DNA of 64,000 bases, from NCBI GenBank assembly GCA_963697355.1, contig CAVONV010000035.1, positions 248,001-312,000 on the forward strand, given 5' to 3'. Under the pieces are notes generated by a model, which did no database searches, was not told where the DNA came from, and saw only the letters and a program-made list of their open reading frames with translations. Positions 1 to 8,837 of this stretch are shown one piece after another. Origin of the DNA: CAVONV01 sp963697355 (GTDB lineage Bacteria; Acidobacteriota; Vicinamibacteria; Marinacidobacterales; DATDRI01). The stretch's first letter is position 1. The number at the start of each line of letters is the position of its first letter. Both the position numbers and the translations under genes were made by a program.

Positions 1-172
1 GGACTTCCACCTCCAGCTTGTTGACCTCACCTTGGAGCTCGGCGGTCATCCGTCCGGAGTGGCGGCCGAAGCTGGCGTTGATGATCATGAAGAACAAAAC
101 GACGGCACCGAAGCCGCAGGTCATGGCGTCGAGAAACGACAAGCTGAAGACGTTTATACTGCGGCGTGCCAT
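1..172 (-). CDS. ExbD/TolR/MotB-like stator partner (partial, cut by window start)
   Basis: Only the first 57 residues are visible; the gene runs off the left edge. A short basic N-terminus is followed by one membrane segment at about residues 10-32. It begins F-L-D-A-M, so Asp15 aligns with the protonatable Asp of ExbD/TolR, whose motif is F-[IL]-D-[VA]-M. A coiled, periplasm-like start (E-L-Q-G-E-V-N-K-L-E) follows. ExbD/TolR proteins pair with ExbB/TolQ to harvest the proton gradient, and a MotA/TolQ-type gene sits two genes upstream in the same operon. The start ATG lies one base after the stop of the FHA gene, so translation is probably coupled. Membership in the stator class is inferred from this motif and the context; the C-terminal domain cannot be seen. 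Confidence 0.7.
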   Translation of the reverse strand, partial: MARRSINVFSLSFLDAMTCGFGAVVLFFMIINASFGRHSGRMTAELQGEVNKLEVEV

Positions 173-173
173 G

Positions 174-1568
174 TCACTCCACCACGGTGATGAATTGCAC
201 TACGACCCCGGGGCTACCCAGCCGCAGCCGGTTGCCAACGACAACACTCGCCTTGCCATTGACTCTAACGTCGTTGATGAAAGAGCCATAGCTGCTCTCG
301 TCTTCCACGAACACCTGGTCATCGAACCGGTAGATGCGGCAATGAGTGCGCGAGACGCCCGCCGTCATCCCCACCAAATTGAGTCCGCGACTATCCTCCG
401 GAATCGCAACGCCGAGCAAGAACGGCTCTGCCGTGATGGGGTGAGCGACCCCTTCACAAAGGACGTGGGTTGGAAGTGTCTCGTCCTGACTCAACGAAGG
501 GGCTCCCGGCACCGTCGGCGGTTTGGTTTTCCGCCTGGCGTCTTCTAGTGGCAATCGGATGACAAAGGTCAGCTCTCCACTTCCCTCGGAAGTTCGAATG
601 TGGTCCTTCCGAGCGAGTGCGCCGGCGGCCGCAGCCACCGAAGAAATCGGAGTAATGCGGGTGTCCGGTTCAACCGAAAGATGTTGCTCCAGCCCCGGAA
701 GCTCCGCCAATCGATGAGAGAGCAGCAACGTCGTCAGCTCGTCACGAGCCTTCAACGACTTCGATAGCCGGCCTATGCGTACATAGAGCGGGATGACGCT
801 TCGAACGACTGCTTCGCGCGTGAGCTCGATGGAGTGAGTCTTGCCTCCCGCCTCGATCGAGACAACCGTACTCTCCTGATGGCAGAGGACGTGGAGCCAC
901 TGCGGCAAGCGCTGGTAAAGGACCTGCTCCGTTTCCGCAAGATGCAAGGGATCGAAACGCGTTTCGTAGACGAAGGTCTCAGCGATGACTTTGACCCAAG
1001 TATCGTAGAGGTCCAACAAACCGATCTTGGGGTCCCATTCGACCCGACCGCGCTGGAGATCATCCGAGCGTCGGAGCTTCGTGGCAACGACACGATGAAG
1101 ATGCAGATCGAGATGTACGAGGGTCTTCCCGGAGACTCCTAGACCGGCCGCCGCAACCGCCGCATCGACCATTCCCGACACCGACATACCGCACGACTGA
1201 GCAATCCCGAGCAGCAAGCCGAGTTGCTCCTCCGTGTGAAACCCGGGAACCACGAAAATGACGTCGTCCACTTGGATCTTGACGGAGCTCCAGATCTCTT
1301 TCAAATGGGCATGAACGAGATCGGCGCGCGTCAGTTTCCTCGGGAACGGACGCGTCAGCGGTGCTCGGTCCAGCTCTTCCCAGAAGCGGCTGTTGATATA
1401 ACGTGGTTTGAGACGGGCTTCACGCCACGCGGCAAGGCCGGTGACAATCCGGTCTCCATCGAGCAGGGCGAATCCGGGACTCGGGTCGACCGCATTCGAT
1501 GACGCCTGAGATTCATCGTCAAGGACGGTGATTCCCGTGTCGTTGAGCTCGACGGCCAGAGTGGGCAT
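174..1568 (-). CDS. Actin/Hsp70-fold protein with C-terminal FHA domain
   Basis: This is a 464-residue cytoplasmic protein with no signal peptide or membrane segment. Residues 1-330 look like a degenerate actin/Hsp70-type ATPase fold: a beta-rich start (TLAVELNDTGITVL), then a VVPGFHTEEQ stretch followed by a helix, a GMVDAAVAAAG segment and a second strand pair (TLVHLDLHLHRV). The last 80 residues are an FHA domain with the phosphothreonine-binding signature SRTHC and the later GSFIND loop. FHA domains read phosphothreonine, and a Ser/Thr kinase lies upstream in the same operon, so a phosphorylated partner is likely. The ATG directly abuts the stop of the MotA/TolQ gene, which indicates tight co-translation. 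The FHA call is strong; the actin-fold call is weaker and ATPase activity is not shown. Confidence 0.75.
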   Translation of the reverse strand: MPTLAVELNDTGITVLDDESQASSNAVDPSPGFALLDGDRIVTGLAAWREARLKPRYINSRFWEELDRAPLTRPFPRKLTRADLVHAHLKEIWSSVKIQVDDVIFVVPGFHTEEQLGLLLGIAQSCGMSVSGMVDAAVAAAGLGVSGKTLVHLDLHLHRVVATKLRRSDDLQRGRVEWDPKIGLLDLYDTWVKVIAETFVYETRFDPLHLAETEQVLYQRLPQWLHVLCHQESTVVSIEAGGKTHSIELTREAVVRSVIPLYVRIGRLSKSLKARDELTTLLLSHRLAELPGLEQHLSVEPDTRITPISSVAAAAGALARKDHIRTSEGSGELTFVIRLPLEDARRKTKPPTVPGAPSLSQDETLPTHVLCEGVAHPITAEPFLLGVAIPEDSRGLNLVGMTAGVSRTHCRIYRFDDQVFVEDESSYGSFINDVRVNGKASVVVGNRLRLGSPGVVVQFITVVE

Positions 1569-2366
1569 TTACGAGACCCGAAGGTGCTGTATGAGGTGCT
1601 GATCGAGGTAAGTTTCCGTATCCAGCACGAGACGCTCTTGTCGGAGCTGCAATTGGTGTAGCACGAACATCAAAACGATGCTTATGAGAAGCGCAATGAA
1701 GGTGGAGTTGAAGGCCACACCCAGGCTTTGCGTGACCCCGGTGATGTCGCCTTCCACCGCCTTGTGGGCTTGCCCAAGGGCCTCACCGATACCGCGCACG
1801 GTCCCGATGAACCCAATGGAAGGAATCGCCCAGGCAATGTAGCGCACCATGGAGAGCTCGGAGTCCAACCGCTCCGATTCCGACTCACAGACGGCATGAG
1901 CCGTGGCGGAAACATCCTGTATGTTACGGGTCGCCCGGAAACGGGAGAGAGAGGACAACAGCGTGCGCGGTAACAAGAGACTCTGTTCGGCCTCGGGGAG
2001 CGATTGGACTTGTCGCGCATACTCCCGGGCATCTTCCGGCAGGATCTTCGTTCCCTCGGCGACCGGCACCAACTCCATTTGGAGCAACTTGTACTCCCGA
2101 GATGCGGTTATCCCCTTGTGCGCCATGATGGCGAAGGCCCAAAGCATCAAGACGAAGCAGGCCTCTTGCTCGAAGTCGCGAATGATGACGTAGACCGACC
2201 GTTGCTGAACATAGTCGGGATCGGACGCCATCATGGCCTGTTGCTCCGCCAGAACGGCGTCCGCCTTGGGCCTGATGACCAACACGTAGATAGCGTGCAC
2301 AATGATGATCGCGACGATGAGCGAGAGCGCCTGATAAACGAACTCAACCGGATAGGTTTTTTTCAT
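1569..2366 (-). CDS. MotA/TolQ/ExbB family proton-channel protein
   Basis: A 265-residue inner-membrane protein. I place the start at the ATG at 2366 (KKTYPVEF); an upstream in-frame extension is basic, low-quality sequence overlapping the previous gene. Membrane segments lie near residues 8-28, 66-84, 174-195 and 220-245. The third carries IPSIGFIGTVRGIGEAL and the fourth LGVAFNSTFIALLISIV, the two hallmark helices of the MotA_ExbB channel domain. Family members form a pentamer around two ExbD/MotB-like subunits and convert ion flow into mechanical work. The gene is followed without a gap by the FHA gene and then by the ExbD-like gene, so a complete stator pair is encoded. What the stator drives is unknown. 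Confidence 0.88.
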   Translation of the reverse strand: MKKTYPVEFVYQALSLIVAIIIVHAIYVLVIRPKADAVLAEQQAMMASDPDYVQQRSVYVIIRDFEQEACFVLMLWAFAIMAHKGITASREYKLLQMELVPVAEGTKILPEDAREYARQVQSLPEAEQSLLLPRTLLSSLSRFRATRNIQDVSATAHAVCESESERLDSELSMVRYIAWAIPSIGFIGTVRGIGEALGQAHKAVEGDITGVTQSLGVAFNSTFIALLISIVLMFVLHQLQLRQERLVLDTETYLDQHLIQHLRVS

Positions 2367-2385
2367 TCCTGCTCCGTTTCCTGCT

Positions 2386-2628
2386 TCAGATATCCACGGG
2401 AAAGGAGATGGCGCTATCGGCCGGTACCTTTTCCGTCGGCTCGAACTCTTCCATCTCTTTTTGATAATCCTTGGGCGGCTTTTCCTGTTCGTCCTTACCC
2501 GTTGTTTCTTGTGACTCGGACTTCGTGGGCTCGGAAGAAGACGGCTTTGCCAAAGCCCTCGACGAGACGAAAGCCCCACCCACCAACATCGAAGCAAGCA
2601 CCGAATACAATAGGTACTTCACAGTCAT
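2386..2628 (-). CDS. Small secreted acidic protein of the stator operon, unknown function
   Basis: An 80-residue protein with a signal peptide (hydrophobic residues 4-20, then A-L-A-K), followed by a very hydrophilic Lys/Glu/Ser-rich mature part ending FPVDI. I recognise no domain. An AGGAG sits too close to the ATG at 2628 but at a good distance from an in-frame GTG at 2622, so the true start may be two codons later. It lies 19 bases upstream of the MotA/TolQ gene and is probably co-transcribed with it. It could be a periplasmic spacer or a regulator of the stator complex, but that is only inferred from position. Confidence 0.6.
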   Translation of the reverse strand: MTVKYLLYSVLASMLVGGAFVSSRALAKPSSSEPTKSESQETTGKDEQEKPPKDYQKEMEEFEPTEKVPADSAISFPVDI

Positions 2629-2645
2629 TCTCCTCGTTCTTCATT

Positions 2646-2677
2646 CTCGAGTACTTGAGTACTTGAGTACTTGAGTT
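2646..2677. repeat. Tandem octamer repeat (GAGTACTT unit)
   Basis: About four copies of an 8-base unit (GAGTACTT/GAGTTCTA) fill the short gap between the small secreted gene and the FHA-like/FGE gene. Related arrays occur in at least six other gaps of the window. Confidence 0.75.
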
Positions 2678-2685
2678 CTATATTT

Positions 2686-5133
2686 TCACTCCACGCTCCG
2701 CGCAATCCTGAATCCCACATCCTGCCTAGGTTTGGCACCGTAATCTCGATAGGCGAACCGTAACCTCGTCACATTGCCATGCATCCAACTGGCCCCCCGA
2801 ATGACATGGAACTTACCCTCGGAAGGGCCCATGGGATCTTTCTCCAACTCGGTTCCCGGTGGATAAAGGGAGTAGCGATCTTGCACCCACTCTGCCACGT
2901 TGCCCCCCAAGTTGTACAATCCCAAAGGATTGGGAACAAAGCTACCGGCCGGTGCAGTCACGGGAAAAGAGTCGTCGTAGGATTCGAGAATGGTTGGAAC
3001 GAGCCCATTGGCGGAAACGTCAGCGTAGTTATCCGAATCGGGCGCCACAGGAAGCGAGCCGCCCCATGGATACTTGAGCGGGTTCTCCCCATCGGGATAG
3101 CGTGCCGCTCCGGCCCATTCCGCTTCTGTGGGCAAACGGTACCCTATCGATTGAGGTGCCGTCGCCACCAGCGTTCCACCTTGATCGACATAAGCAGGAG
3201 GCAGCGACTCCTTGGCACTCAACCAGTTGCAATAGCGGGCTGCCTCTTCCCACGTCATGTTGACCGCTGGGTGATGATCGAGCTCCAAATTGTATCCCCC
3301 GACGATTCCCGAGCGGTGTTTACCGTTGAACTCGCGAAACTGTTGATTGGTCACTTCCTGGGTAGAGAGATAGTAACGTCTCGTAATCTCCACCTCACGT
3401 TCGGCTTCGTTGGCTCTACGGCCCGGTTCCCGCCTCGAAGCACCCATGCGAAAACGGCGCGGACCGATCAAGCGCAGCTCGTGCCCCTGCGAGGTCTGGA
3501 TCAGATCGGGTGTCGCTTCCGCCTTGGCCTCTTCCTCGGTCTTGAGGACCACTTCAATCGATTGGGGGAAACCGGGACGGGGAGTAATCGTCGTCGTGTA
3601 AGGGAGGTATCCCTCTTTCTTGATCTCGATCTGTTGGGGCACGGCCGTGAGTCGCATCACCTGACTGGCCCGTCCGCGAGACCCGCCATTCACGAAGAGT
3701 GTGGCATCCGGAGGATCCACCACGATCTCGACGACGCCCAGTTTAGCCACGAGATCAACAGCGAGGGTCTTGCTGCTCCCGGAACGAATGATCACTTCGT
3801 GAGTTTGAGATTCGTACCCGGCTTCGGATATGTCGATTTCGTGCATCTCTCCAGGTGACAAAAAGACGTCGAGCGGTGTCTGGCCACGATAGGTCCCATC
3901 AACGGTCACGTTTGCGCCGGACGGCTCACTGGTCAAAACGAGATTCCCATCGGCCGGTGAGAGACTAACCAGCGGCAACGACTTGGCTTCACCAGCCTTT
4001 ACCACGAATCGGCTCCGATAGGGCTTGTGACCGGCCAGGATGACTTCGTAGGCGTGCCCTCCCTCCAGGATATTGGCCGTCACTGGGGTGGAGCCTACGT
4101 CTTTCCCGCCGACCCGTACCGTTGCACCAGAAGGCTCCGAGCTGAACGCAATGGGAGCCCAACGGGGCTCGAGCTTCACCGCCAACGTTTCAACCAAACC
4201 TCCACCCTCGATTTGAACCTTGGTGGAGAAGCCTTCGTGGCGGTCCGCCCGCAAAGTGACTTCGTGCTCCCCAGGCTCGAGCTCCATCGACTCGAGCGGC
4301 GTAACGCCCACTTCTTCACCATCGACGATGACGACGGCACCTTCCAGGGGATCGGTCGTCACAGTGAGAAGACCTGGAAGCCGCTCCAGATTGAATTGAA
4401 ACGTCTGGCTTCGCTCATCCGTGATTTCGATCGGTGATTCGAGCCGGCGATACCCCTCTTTTTCAGCCACGACCCTGTAGTCGCCCGCTCTCAACAGGTA
4501 CCGACCGCCGAGCTCGAAGACGAAGAGACCTCCATCGATTTCCACCCGCTCGGCCCTCGGTTCGATCACCAGCTCAACCGAACGTAGAGTAAAGACGAGC
4601 CAAGCGGCCAGCCCGAGAAGGGGCAGAGCGAGCCAGAATATGATGGTTGCAGGATGGATGCGACGCGAGCCTCCCTTTAGAGACAACTGAGCCGGCTCGA
4701 AAGCAACAGGTTTGACCACCTGTCCGGCACCGTCCGACTTCTCGGTGGAAGGAGGCACGGTCGGTACGACCATCGGGGGATCGGTCTTGTCCTCCTCCTG
4801 CTTCTCCTCGACTCGGAATCGGACATGTTCTGCGGTCATCTCGACGACGATCCGCGCCTTGGTAAACGCAAGAACATCGCCGTGCCTCAGCCATTGAGAG
4901 GTCGTGACGAGAGCGCCGTTACAAGTGACCCCTGCGCCGGCTCGTCCCGGCTGCACGAAGAGCTCTTCACCCGAATAACCTAGATACCCCACCGGTTCCG
5001 GAGCGTGATACCCGGGTAGCTCTATGTCCGCCCACGACCCTCCAATGGCCAAAGGAAATGTTTCCCTTTGAACACGGTGAGCTCCGCGCGCGTCTTCGAT
5101 GGTAAACTCTGTCGTCAAATCTTGTCCTCGCAT
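2686..5133 (-). CDS. FHA-like / PEGA-repeat / FGE-sulfatase-fold membrane protein
   Basis: An 815-residue protein in four parts. Residues 1-110 form an FHA-like beta domain that lacks the usual Ser/His pair. Residues 161-182 form the only membrane helix. About five PEGA-type repeats occupy residues 186-545 (EPSGATVRVGGKDVGSTPV is a typical one). From about residue 555 there is a formylglycine-generating-enzyme (SUMF1) fold, with MTWEEAARYCNWLS, GYRLPTEAEW, LGGNVAEWVQD and VIRGASWM. True FGE enzymes carry catalytic cysteines near the C-terminus; this protein has none there, so it is more likely a binding or structural module. Topology predicts a cytoplasmic FHA-like end and an outside PEGA/FGE end. 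The start overlaps the kinase gene by 19 bases. Confidence 0.88.
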   Translation of the reverse strand: MRGQDLTTEFTIEDARGAHRVQRETFPLAIGGSWADIELPGYHAPEPVGYLGYSGEELFVQPGRAGAGVTCNGALVTTSQWLRHGDVLAFTKARIVVEMTAEHVRFRVEEKQEEDKTDPPMVVPTVPPSTEKSDGAGQVVKPVAFEPAQLSLKGGSRRIHPATIIFWLALPLLGLAAWLVFTLRSVELVIEPRAERVEIDGGLFVFELGGRYLLRAGDYRVVAEKEGYRRLESPIEITDERSQTFQFNLERLPGLLTVTTDPLEGAVVIVDGEEVGVTPLESMELEPGEHEVTLRADRHEGFSTKVQIEGGGLVETLAVKLEPRWAPIAFSSEPSGATVRVGGKDVGSTPVTANILEGGHAYEVILAGHKPYRSRFVVKAGEAKSLPLVSLSPADGNLVLTSEPSGANVTVDGTYRGQTPLDVFLSPGEMHEIDISEAGYESQTHEVIIRSGSSKTLAVDLVAKLGVVEIVVDPPDATLFVNGGSRGRASQVMRLTAVPQQIEIKKEGYLPYTTTITPRPGFPQSIEVVLKTEEEAKAEATPDLIQTSQGHELRLIGPRRFRMGASRREPGRRANEAEREVEITRRYYLSTQEVTNQQFREFNGKHRSGIVGGYNLELDHHPAVNMTWEEAARYCNWLSAKESLPPAYVDQGGTLVATAPQSIGYRLPTEAEWAGAARYPDGENPLKYPWGGSLPVAPDSDNYADVSANGLVPTILESYDDSFPVTAPAGSFVPNPLGLYNLGGNVAEWVQDRYSLYPPGTELEKDPMGPSEGKFHVIRGASWMHGNVTRLRFAYRDYGAKPRQDVGFRIARSVE

Positions 5134-7535
5134 CGAACGACCAACGGTTCGGGCTCTTTACCCGCCACGACCGCTAGCTCGAGTCGCACATCCCGATAGC
5201 CGTTGCGCGTACCAACGACCGTGTACTTACCGGGACGAAGGTCCAATCGACGACGTTCAAAAGTGCCGAAACGACCTACCCTATAGATTACGACTTCGGT
5301 CAATCCGTCCGAAACCAACTCCACCCGCATGGGCACCGACATCTTCGCCACCACTTCGTTCAGATAGGCAATCTGCTGTCGTAATGTGGGACCGGCGGGC
5401 TCGATGGCTTCAGCGACACCGAGAATCGTCTTCGCCTCATCCAGAACTCCACCATCCGATAGACGCTCGGGATTATTGATGTGAAAATCCAGCCGATCCG
5501 AAAGATCGGCACGCTCATCGGTTCTTCGCTTGCCGAGTTGAGCAAACTGAACAGTAGCGTCGAGATCCAGCACCTTTTGATACTGTTCCGAAGCCTGGCG
5601 CCATTGTTCCTGTTCTTCAAGAACTCGCGCTTTTTCTCCGTGCTCGGAGATAGCATCCAAACGCTGGCCCTCTTCGACTTGCGCCAATCCATCGGCGATC
5701 CCCGGGCGGTTGGGTTTGATGGCGTTTGCCTGCTGAAACTCCTTTCGGGCCGTTTCGTAGTCTTTGCGCTCGAGGGCCGCCATTCCATCGGACATGGCTT
5801 TTTGAAAGGCCTGCTCCGTGGCGCTCTTGTCGACCCGAGCCAATGCCAGTTGGACGGGCCGTGAAAGAGAATCTAGTTGGGCGGCCTTCTTGTAGCTATC
5901 CGTCGCGCGACGAAGATCTCCGCGCCGCTCGTACTCCTCTCCTTCGGCAACGAGCATCAATACCTCATTCAATACCCGAGCCCGCCCGAGTCCCGTCGCG
6001 GCTGCGGCATGTTCCGGCTCGATGGTCGCCGCCAAACGGAAGGCCTCTCCCGCCGCTTCGGCATCTCCGGACGTGAGCGCGCGTCCTCCCCGTTCCAAAG
6101 CATCTCGTAAGATAGACTTTGCACTCGAGCGTACCGCCGCCATGTATTGGCCCGCTTGTTCATAAGCCGCCATAGCCCCGCTGTAGTCCTGGGATCGAAA
6201 TCGAGCATCACCGTCTGAGATGGACTTGAGGGCGAGCCGGAAATCCTCCCCCCCCCAACTCGATGCGCCACTGGACTCCAAAATCTCCTTCTGCCGCAGG
6301 ACACGTTCGAGAATCTGCTCGGCCTGACTCTCGAGCACCGCCCGTTCCTGCAAGTCTTCTATCGGAGATGGGGAAAACTCCGCCCTCGGTTCCGAGGGGT
6401 CGGACCCCGTGACCGTTTCTGAATCCCGAGCGGGGGTTTCGCTTTGGGTCGGAACCTTGCGCTCGCTCACCCATTGAGGAAGGAAAAAGAACACAAATGC
6501 CGCCACGAGCAGAAGTCCCGAAAACAAAGCGATGGTCGGCCAGCCCATGCTCGAGCGCGGGAGCGCGTTCGGCGAACGTTCGCCCGAAGGGGCTCGAGAA
6601 CCTTGTGGGTCTGAGGCATCATTGATAGGGCGGTAGGCCTCGGGCGAAACACGACTCGAGACTCCGATGCGCGGTGGCGGCCGGACCTTAATGTCCTTTC
6701 TGGGCACCGCTGGAATCTGTGTTTCTTTTTCGGCGAGTTCGCGTTCCACCGTTGTCAAGACCGACTTCACCGCACCCATATCTGCAGGTCGGCTGCTCGG
6801 CTCTTTTTTCAGTAAATCCGAAACGAGTGACTGAAGTGTTTCGGGAATCGGGTAGGCCGATTTCATCGGAGCCGGTGTTTCGGAGCGAATCCGTTCTCTC
6901 GTGATGTCGGGCCAAAATGGTGGCTCACCCGTCACGAGCTCGTAGAGCAAGACTCCGAAAGCGTAGATGTCGTCCGCGGGTTGAGGCGCGTCCCCATCCA
7001 CCTGTTGCGGACTCATGCTGTATCGAGAACCGCCACCGGAGAGAGTGATCTCACCCGGCGCCGGCTCGAGAAGCCCTGCGATGCCAAAATCCAGCAGCCG
7101 CGGTTGACCTTTCGCGCCGACGAGTATGTTCGAGACCTTGAGATCGCGGTGGATGACTCCTTGACGGTGGGCATAGTCGATGGCATCAGCAATCGGCAGG
7201 AGCAACCCGATAATCTCGGCGGGAGGCTTTCCACGATATCGACCGAGATCCTCTCCTTCGACATGCGCCATGGTAATGAAGCTCACTTCGTCTCCACGAT
7301 GAAACTCGAAGACGGGAACGATGTGGGGATGAACTAAGCGTCGAGCGTGACGGCATTCCCGGCGGAGTAGGTGGCGACGTTCCTCGGGAGCATCGGGCGG
7401 GACGATTTTCGCCACCACCTGCTCCTCGAGCTCACCATCATCGACGAGCCATACCTCACCCATTCCCCCTTTCCCAAGAAGACGGCGAAGGGTGAAGCGC
7501 TCATTTAGTTTCTGACCTTGGGCCAGCTCGTACAT
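5115..7535 (-). CDS. Membrane Ser/Thr protein kinase with TPR and PEGA-like extracytoplasmic region
   Basis: An 806-residue Hanks-type kinase. The glycine loop GKGGMGEVW (21-29), Lys43, Glu60, catalytic HRDLKVSN (Asp131) and DFG (149-151) are all present, so it should be active; PQQ replaces the APE motif. A linker is followed by one membrane helix at 333-356. Outside are tetratricopeptide-like helical repeats (about 390-700) and a C-terminal PEGA-like beta domain (LRPGKYTVVGTRNGY). The architecture is that of a transmembrane receptor kinase. Its neighbours include two FHA or FHA-like proteins, the natural readers of its phosphothreonines, and a MotA/TolQ stator. It lies 23 bases downstream of the secreted orphan gene, in the same operon. 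Confidence 0.93.
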   Translation of the reverse strand: MYELAQGQKLNERFTLRRLLGKGGMGEVWLVDDGELEEQVVAKIVPPDAPEERRHLLRRECRHARRLVHPHIVPVFEFHRGDEVSFITMAHVEGEDLGRYRGKPPAEIIGLLLPIADAIDYAHRQGVIHRDLKVSNILVGAKGQPRLLDFGIAGLLEPAPGEITLSGGGSRYSMSPQQVDGDAPQPADDIYAFGVLLYELVTGEPPFWPDITRERIRSETPAPMKSAYPIPETLQSLVSDLLKKEPSSRPADMGAVKSVLTTVERELAEKETQIPAVPRKDIKVRPPPRIGVSSRVSPEAYRPINDASDPQGSRAPSGERSPNALPRSSMGWPTIALFSGLLLVAAFVFFFLPQWVSERKVPTQSETPARDSETVTGSDPSEPRAEFSPSPIEDLQERAVLESQAEQILERVLRQKEILESSGASSWGGEDFRLALKSISDGDARFRSQDYSGAMAAYEQAGQYMAAVRSSAKSILRDALERGGRALTSGDAEAAGEAFRLAATIEPEHAAAATGLGRARVLNEVLMLVAEGEEYERRGDLRRATDSYKKAAQLDSLSRPVQLALARVDKSATEQAFQKAMSDGMAALERKDYETARKEFQQANAIKPNRPGIADGLAQVEEGQRLDAISEHGEKARVLEEQEQWRQASEQYQKVLDLDATVQFAQLGKRRTDERADLSDRLDFHINNPERLSDGGVLDEAKTILGVAEAIEPAGPTLRQQIAYLNEVVAKMSVPMRVELVSDGLTEVVIYRVGRFGTFERRRLDLRPGKYTVVGTRNGYRDVRLELAVVAGKEPEPLVVRCEDKI

Positions 7536-7558
7536 GGGGCTGGATGGGGACGACGGCC

Positions 7559-8803
7559 TCAGTGTTGGATCGGACCCACTGGGTCCGTCGGCTTCTGAGC
7601 ATTGGGATCAACAGGAAGGCCCGTCTCGGACTCGAAGATCTGTCGCAGAAGCTGACGCCAAGTAGCGTATTTCGTCTCTACCGATCCCGTCAGCCGCATG
7701 ACTTCACCTTCCACGTCGACGAGAAGAGGAGCCACATCCGAGTCGAGCGAAGCTGCCAGCTCGCGAAGAGCTTCCGCATGCATCTTGGATTCTTCACCCT
7801 TCGCGAAACCATCTTGAAGGGCCGCAATACCACCGATGACGGCCACCTCCCCAGCGGTATGTCCCGCTCGACCACCCTTTCCGCTCGCCACAATCCCACC
7901 GATGATAGCGGCAGCGCCTAGGATCTTCTCCCACCGAGCGGCACTCCTTAGCTTGTCGAGGGCGACCTGTTCTTCATAACTGTATGCACGCCAGTGGTCA
8001 TAAGGCTCATCCATCCGGTCGTAGAAATCCGCGTAGTACTCGTTGAGAGCGTCGATGAACATGTGATCTCTTTCGCGGATGGCCGCGAGACGATTCATCA
8101 TCGGGTCCTCGCTGGCCGGGAGTTTTTCGATGTCGTACCGACCCTTATCATCGACCTTTAAATAGTCGTCGAACCGAGTAGGCGCCAAGTCCACGGCAAA
8201 CCGGAGCTCTGAGACCATTCGCACTTCGTTGAGGTAGTCATCCTTCTTTTTCCTGAGGGATTTCAACAAGTCGTTGGCGATTTGGTTGTAGAGGCTTTGA
8301 TAGGGGTCTTGCATGCCGAACTTGCCTTCCATGTATGCATTGAGATCCGCCTCTCGCTTGTATCTCTCGTCGAGCCACTCCTCGCCCATGGCGTCCACGG
8401 CCTTGATGATGAGCTTCAGCTCCTTTCCGTTGGATTTCACTATTGTCCCACTTACCCTGAGATCGACAGCGTTTGCGCCAGGCACCAATCGGACCGCGCC
8501 CCAAAAGCCGCTGGACTGCAAGGTCCGCATGAGATTCATTGGGATGTATCGTGCTTCCGATTTTCTGACGTCGGCGAAGATTCCTTTTTCAGTGAGCTCA
8601 CCTATCGCCAGCGGATCTTCCGGCAGGCCGGGATCGAACAGTTGGATGCCAACATCGAGTAGACTCTCCTCTCGGACCTCCGCCTGGGCTTGTATCAATT
8701 CGACCGGGTCCTTCTTGCCCGCCCAAACCTCCGGAGCCACGACCGCCATGAGCAACCAACTGCTCACCGCTCCCCAGAGAATCCAACCTATCCTGCTCAT
8801 CAT
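7559..8803 (-). CDS. Secreted or periplasmic orphan protein with glycine-zipper helix pair
   Basis: A 414-residue protein. The start is set at 8803 because GGGAGGA sits four bases ahead of the double ATG. A signal peptide is followed by A-W-A-G-K-K, giving likely cleavage near residue 28. An N-terminal alpha/beta domain (LLDVGIQLFD, then FWGAVRLVP and LRVSGTIVKS) looks like the small folds of lipoprotein auxiliary factors. A charged helical middle (DDYLNEV, ERDHMFIDALNEYYADFYDR) follows. Around residues 290-325 a glycine-zipper-like hydrophobic pair appears (GAAAIIGGIVASGKGG, then AVIGGIAAL), which could insert into a membrane. I do not recognise the family. Position in the operon suggests an envelope subunit of the same machine. 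Confidence 0.7.
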   Translation of the reverse strand: MMSRIGWILWGAVSSWLLMAVVAPEVWAGKKDPVELIQAQAEVREESLLDVGIQLFDPGLPEDPLAIGELTEKGIFADVRKSEARYIPMNLMRTLQSSGFWGAVRLVPGANAVDLRVSGTIVKSNGKELKLIIKAVDAMGEEWLDERYKREADLNAYMEGKFGMQDPYQSLYNQIANDLLKSLRKKKDDYLNEVRMVSELRFAVDLAPTRFDDYLKVDDKGRYDIEKLPASEDPMMNRLAAIRERDHMFIDALNEYYADFYDRMDEPYDHWRAYSYEEQVALDKLRSAARWEKILGAAAIIGGIVASGKGGRAGHTAGEVAVIGGIAALQDGFAKGEESKMHAEALRELAASLDSDVAPLLVDVEGEVMRLTGSVETKYATWRQLLRQIFESETGLPVDPNAQKPTDPVGPIQH

Positions 8804-8837
8804 TGTCCTCCCGACTCGAGCACCAAACATTGTAACC

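Noticed and set aside
2779..3858. A 359-codon plus-strand frame inside the FHA-like/FGE gene
   Set aside because: It lies wholly inside a well-supported minus-strand gene; composition is Arg/His/Ser-rich without motifs.
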